Under the pieces are notes generated by a model that ran no database searches, was not told the origin of the DNA, and saw only the letters and a list, made by a program, of their open reading frames with translations. Below, piece after piece: positions 6,022 through 8,616 of a stretch of 8,616 nt of DNA (within the stretch, counting starts at the first letter, position 1; each line of letters opens with the position of its first letter). This DNA is from Ignavibacteriales bacterium UBA6490 (GTDB lineage Bacteria; Bacteroidota; Ignavibacteria; Ignavibacteriales; Ignavibacteriaceae), in assembly GCA_002435365.1 (NCBI GenBank), contig DJMM01000057.1, forward strand, positions 20,634 to 29,249, written 5' to 3'. Both the position numbers and the translations under genes were made by a program.

Positions 6022-6104
6022 ACCAGATTATGCTAAATAATCGTTGATTTTATTGATAAATTTTAATATTGTAGCCAGTAAAATTTGGATATTTACGTTA
6101 ACTG

Positions 6105-6596
6105 ATGGAACTTGACTTTTCAATAGTCGAAGTAATACAGCTTATGCTGGCACCGGGAATCATGATTTCTGCATGCGGACTTCTGCTGCTCGGAATGAAC
6201 AACAAGTATTCACTTGTTGCAGGGCGTACCCGGTTATTGACCGAGGAGAGAAGAAGACTCTTAAGCAAGGCAGGGGACCGTGATCTCACTAATGAAGAAA
6301 GCATGCGCCTTGAAAGCATTTCAGTACAGCTGAAGAGATTTATCGAAAGGATCAAGCTTGTACGCAATGCCGTATTGAGCTACACCACTGCTGTTGCTTT
6401 ATTTGTTTTAACATCTCTTTTTATCGGTATCCAGTATATACTCGGTGAAAATAAACTTAATAATACATTCACTTTTACAATAACAATTCTGTTCCTTTTG
6501 GGAATGCTGTCTGTACTTACCGGTGTTATTTTTGCCGGTTATGAAACAAAACGGGGATTCGATATTATTCACTTTGAGGTAAAGATAGATGAGTGA
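6105..6596 (+). CDS. DUF2721-type integral membrane protein
   Basis: A 163-residue protein with an N-terminal membrane helix (about 12-30), a long charged, probably coiled cytoplasmic stretch (about 38-86, rich in Arg, Glu and Leu) and two further helices (about 89-111 and 121-146). The segment LMLAPGIMISACGLLLLGMNN (13-33) followed by Y-S-x-V-x-x-R-x-R-x-L-x-x-E is the pattern I know from the DUF2721 family (AP-x-x-ISACxLLLLGxNNR, then a D/G-R-x-R motif). The function of this family is unknown. The start ATG 6105 has no clear Shine-Dalgarno. The stop lies inside the aat gene: ATGAGTGA gives an 8-nt overlap, so the two are very probably expressed together. Topology is predicted by eye. Family assignment is fairly confident, role unknown. 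Confidence 0.75.
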   Translation: MELDFSIVEVIQLMLAPGIMISACGLLLLGMNNKYSLVAGRTRLLTEERRRLLSKAGDRDLTNEESMRLESISVQLKRFIERIKLVRNAVLSYTTAVALFVLTSLFIGIQYILGENKLNNTFTFTITILFLLGMLSVLTGVIFAGYETKRGFDIIHFEVKIDE

Positions 6597-7194
6597 ATCA
6601 GACCGCTTAATAAAATCGCAGGATCTGCTGGATCCTGAAGTAATGATAAGGCTCTATGCCAGCGGCGCATTCCCTATGGCTGAAGACAGGTACGGAAGCA
6701 TAAGCTGGTATATGCCGAACATAAGGACAGTAATTCCGCTTGAAAATTTTAATTTCCCCCGCTCGCTCAGAAGTCACCTGCGAAAGGAAAATTTTGAATA
6801 CCGCTTCGACACTTCATTCGATCGCGTTGTAACAGAATGTGCGGCCAGGGAAAAAACATGGATTTCAGATCAGTTAATAACAGCTTACCGGGGGTTGAAC
6901 AAAAGAGGCTTCGTTCATACAGTTGAAACCTGGAAAGACAATCAGCTTGTGGGAGGACTTTACGGCGTTACCTTCCGAGGTGCTTTCTTCGGCGAATCGA
7001 TGTTCTCACTGAAATCCCAGGCATCAAAAGGAGCTTTAATAAGACTGATTACTCACCTCATCGACAGGGGATTTGTTCTTCTTGATGTTCAGTATTTAAC
7101 ACCGCATTTAAAGATGTTCGGTGCCGTCGAGATACCTTTTGAAGAATATAAGGAACTTCTCGATGCATCATATTCAAGAAACTGTTTATTCTGA
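6589..7194 (+). CDS. aat: Leucyl/phenylalanyl-tRNA--protein transferase
   Basis: A 201-residue enzyme that transfers Leu or Phe from aminoacyl-tRNA to the N terminus of proteins starting with Arg or Lys, marking them for ClpS-ClpAP-type degradation. Motifs: GAFPMAE (26-32), ISWYMPNIRTVIP (38-50), TWISDQLITAYRGL (90-103, family pattern TWIxxxMxxAYxxLH), VETWKDNQLVGGLYGV (112-127), FFGESMFS (133-140, with the conserved Glu 136), ASKGALIRL (145-153) and DVQYLTPHLKMFGAVEIP (166-183, with the conserved Gln 168). E. coli Aat is 234 residues; this one is shorter at the N terminus, lacking most of the usual GGDLSPE-type segment, as in other short forms. GAGG at 6576-6579 is the likely ribosome binding site. 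It overlaps the DUF2721 gene by 8 nt and meets the convergent M24 peptidase gene stop-to-stop. Confidence 0.93.
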   Translation: MSESDRLIKSQDLLDPEVMIRLYASGAFPMAEDRYGSISWYMPNIRTVIPLENFNFPRSLRSHLRKENFEYRFDTSFDRVVTECAAREKTWISDQLITAYRGLNKRGFVHTVETWKDNQLVGGLYGVTFRGAFFGESMFSLKSQASKGALIRLITHLIDRGFVLLDVQYLTPHLKMFGAVEIPFEEYKELLDASYSRNCLF

Positions 7195-7197
7195 TCA
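7192..7197. other. Convergent stop codons fused in a TGATCA palindrome
   Basis: The aat stop TGA is 7192-7194 and the minus-strand peptidase stop reads from 7197 to 7195. The two genes abut with no base between them, and the six bases form the palindrome TGATCA. Any transcription terminator must lie inside the opposite coding sequence. A weak stem, TTATTC (7186-7191) with GAATAA (7209-7214), spans the junction with a 17-nt loop. Confidence 0.8.
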
Positions 7198-8388
7198 GCT
7201 TCTTATAAGAATAAGTTCATCCTGCGGTTTCGAAATGAACCTGCAGCCATCCTTTGTAACAACAACTTCTTCTTCCATTGTAGCGGTACCGAATCCCTCC
7301 ACGGGAAGTCTGGGTTCAATTGTATAAACCTGTGATTCCTCCACCGGCAGAAATGGCGAGTTGCCGTATTTTTCCCATCTTGGAAAAAGTCCGCCGCCGC
7401 CGTCATGCACATTTTTACCGACCTGGTGTCCGAGACCGTGCGGGTATTCGGGGTAACCTTCACCGGTAATATAATTTCTGGCAATATCATCCATATCGCA
7501 ACCGGCAACTCCCGGCTTAAGTGCAGATGCAACTTTGCGTATGGAATCTTTTATTATTGTAAAACCCTTTTTCACTTCAGGGGGTGCTTCATTTTCACCA
7601 TCTCTCAGAATATACCACATTCTCTGAAGGTCGGAACAATAACCGTTATAAATAATGCCGAAGTCCATTGTTAAGATATGACCCTTTTCAACTTTTCTGT
7701 CAGTAGGACCGGTATGTGCACTTTGGGTGTCGGGACCGGTGAAAACTGCAGGGCAATGGTCCTCATCCCATGCTAATGAAAATCCTCTCTCCTTTACTTT
7801 TGATTTCATAAAATCAGCAATCTCTATTTCTGTTCTGCCGACTTTTATAAAATCAGTAACTTCATCATAAATTTTTAGTGTCTCATTAACGGCCTTCTGC
7901 ATAATTTCAAGTTCGCTTTTGGATTTTCTTCCCTTCAGCGCAGAAACAATTTCCTCGGAAGAAACAAGCCTGTTCTCATAACCTGTTCCGGAGAGATGAT
8001 TCAGAAGTATAAGGTACATGCCATGTGTAAGTCCGTCGGCAAGGTTTGAATTTGTTGAATAGTTTACTGCTATTTTCTTAGGATTCTTTTTCTTAATATA
8101 ATCTATGAGAGGAGCTTTTACCGATTCCAGGTACCCGGTTACCGTTTTAAACAGACCGGATGCCGCAAATTTATCCTCCTCCAGCGAGCCGATAAATGCA
8201 GCAGTATCTCCGTCCCTGCTGACAATAAAAGCAGACTGCCAGGTTGCATTCAGATCAACGATCATGCTCATGGCAGGATCAGGGATGGTGGAGCTTTCAC
8301 GTACAAACGTAAGCCACATATCTATATCTTTTTCATTCAGTATTCCGACAGCCTGGTTGATTTTTTCAAGTAAAATTGAATCTGGCAT
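7195..8388 (-). CDS. M24 family metallopeptidase, aminopeptidase P / Xaa-Pro dipeptidase type
   Basis: A cytoplasmic dinuclear-metal peptidase that would release residues preceding proline. The frame allows 404 residues from 8409, but ATG 8388 is preferred (397 residues) because AGAGGA lies just before it while the upstream ATG has no ribosome binding site. Using the 404-residue numbering, residues about 1-155 form a creatinase-type N-terminal domain and about 165-395 the pita-bread catalytic domain. All five metal ligands are visible: D249 and D260 (TMDFG, then SDLQR), H328 (in HGLGHQVG), E364 (TIEPRLP) and E379 (in MEEEVVVT). The accessory histidines H232 (AHTGP) and H335 (VHD) are also present, so the enzyme should be active. 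Residue choice cannot separate aminopeptidase P from prolidase. There are no signal peptide or membrane segments. It converges with aat. Confidence 0.9.
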   Translation of the reverse strand: MPDSILLEKINQAVGILNEKDIDMWLTFVRESSTIPDPAMSMIVDLNATWQSAFIVSRDGDTAAFIGSLEEDKFAASGLFKTVTGYLESVKAPLIDYIKKKNPKKIAVNYSTNSNLADGLTHGMYLILLNHLSGTGYENRLVSSEEIVSALKGRKSKSELEIMQKAVNETLKIYDEVTDFIKVGRTEIEIADFMKSKVKERGFSLAWDEDHCPAVFTGPDTQSAHTGPTDRKVEKGHILTMDFGIIYNGYCSDLQRMWYILRDGENEAPPEVKKGFTIIKDSIRKVASALKPGVAGCDMDDIARNYITGEGYPEYPHGLGHQVGKNVHDGGGGLFPRWEKYGNSPFLPVEESQVYTIEPRLPVEGFGTATMEEEVVVTKDGCRFISKPQDELILIRS

Positions 8389-8400
8389 ATAATCCTCTAA
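8389..8400 (-). promoter_or_regulatory. Shine-Dalgarno deciding the M24 peptidase start
   Basis: On the minus strand the sequence before ATG 8388 reads TTAGAGGATTAT, placing GAGGA about 4 nt from the start. The alternative ATG at 8409 is preceded by AT-rich sequence without a purine-rich site. Confidence 0.5.
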
Positions 8401-8409
8401 TAAATTCAT

Positions 8410-8616
8410 TAAATGTGCTTCAAGTTAAATATAAACTTATAAAAAGTCACCTAAACCTGTTGTACTGCAGACAAAACCATATAAAAGCTGATAAAGGTAC
8501 TCATAAAATCTTTTTTTTAATAAGGTTTATTTAATTATTTTTATGCGATGATTCTGATATTTTCCATTATATCGCTTCATAACTATTAATTAATCAACCC
8601 GGATTTCCTATGAAAA
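8410..8616. other. AT-rich upstream region of the M24 gene
   Basis: About 207 nt without a gene on either strand, very AT-rich. It must hold the minus-strand promoter of the peptidase; AT-rich hexamers such as TATAAG and TATATT occur there but no pair with a convincing -35 partner. GCGAT (8545-8549) and ATCGC (8571-8575) could pair with a 21-nt loop. There is a run of eight T at 8511-8518 without a preceding GC-rich stem. Confidence 0.5.
8610..8616 (+). CDS. Possible start of a further gene, cut by the window edge
   Basis: The final seven bases are ATGAAAA, giving Met-Lys. The preceding AT-rich gap and divergent orientation relative to the peptidase would suit a gene start, but only two codons are visible and the upstream purine stretch is weak (GGAT at 8601-8604). 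Nothing can be said of the product. Confidence 0.25.

Noticed and set aside
6044..6071. Bacteroidota-type promoter (TTG, 17 nt, TAATATTG) before the DUF2721 gene
   Set aside because: One mismatch to TAnnTTTG and only a three-base upstream element; too frequent by chance in AT-rich DNA to list as a feature.
7405..7674. 89-codon plus-strand frame inside the M24 gene
   Set aside because: Shadow of the peptidase coding sequence; the true frame has all metal ligands.
8545..8575. Hairpin GCGAT/ATCGC as a terminator or operator
   Set aside because: A 5-bp stem with a 21-nt loop is expected by chance and has no supporting context.

Overview
The window looks like chromosomal housekeeping DNA from a Bacteroidota/Ignavibacteriota-type bacterium. 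This is an inference from protein style, not a proven placement. The main clue is the cut-off gene at the left edge: a PEP/pyruvate-binding protein with a private C-terminal region, of a kind I associate with that group. I see no transposase, integrase, CRISPR array, tRNA or rRNA. Several starts carry Shine-Dalgarno-like sequences, and genes are tightly packed with short overlaps.

Layout: (1) 1-2624 is a compact same-strand cassette: the 3' end of a PPDK_N-type ATP-grasp protein, a 68-residue zinc-ribbon protein and a complete Glu/Leu/Phe/Val dehydrogenase. Gaps are 3 nt and an overlap of 1 nt, so the three are probably co-transcribed. (2) 2625-3124 is a 500-nt gap with no convincing gene but a cluster of short direct and inverted repeats that can pair in alternative ways. 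(3) 3125-5478 is a two-gene unit joined by an ATGA overlap: a small membrane-anchored CcmE-like OB-fold protein and full-length UvrB. (4) 5479-6104 is a sparse region with a C-rich tract, a 38-codon ORF and a truncated receiver-like protein, the last two joined by a GTGA overlap. (5) 6105-7194 holds a DUF2721-type membrane protein overlapping aat (leucyl/phenylalanyl-tRNA-protein transferase) by 8 nt. (6) 7195-8388 on the minus strand is an M24 metallopeptidase of aminopeptidase P/prolidase type, whose stop abuts the aat stop in one TGATCA palindrome. (7) 8389-8616 is an AT-rich upstream region, with a possible new gene starting at the last seven bases.

Functional themes: the left cassette may link nucleotide/PEP-type chemistry with 2-oxoacid/glutamate metabolism. 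UvrB is standard nucleotide excision repair. Aat (adds Leu/Phe to protein N termini) and the M24 peptidase (removes N-terminal residues ahead of proline) both act on N termini, but they are convergent rather than an operon. I did not find a clear new defence or mobile system. The best leads are the orphan PPDK_N architecture with its coupled zinc ribbon, the His-rich CcmE-like protein coupled to uvrB, the alternative-pairing repeats before it, and the small ORF plus truncated receiver pair.
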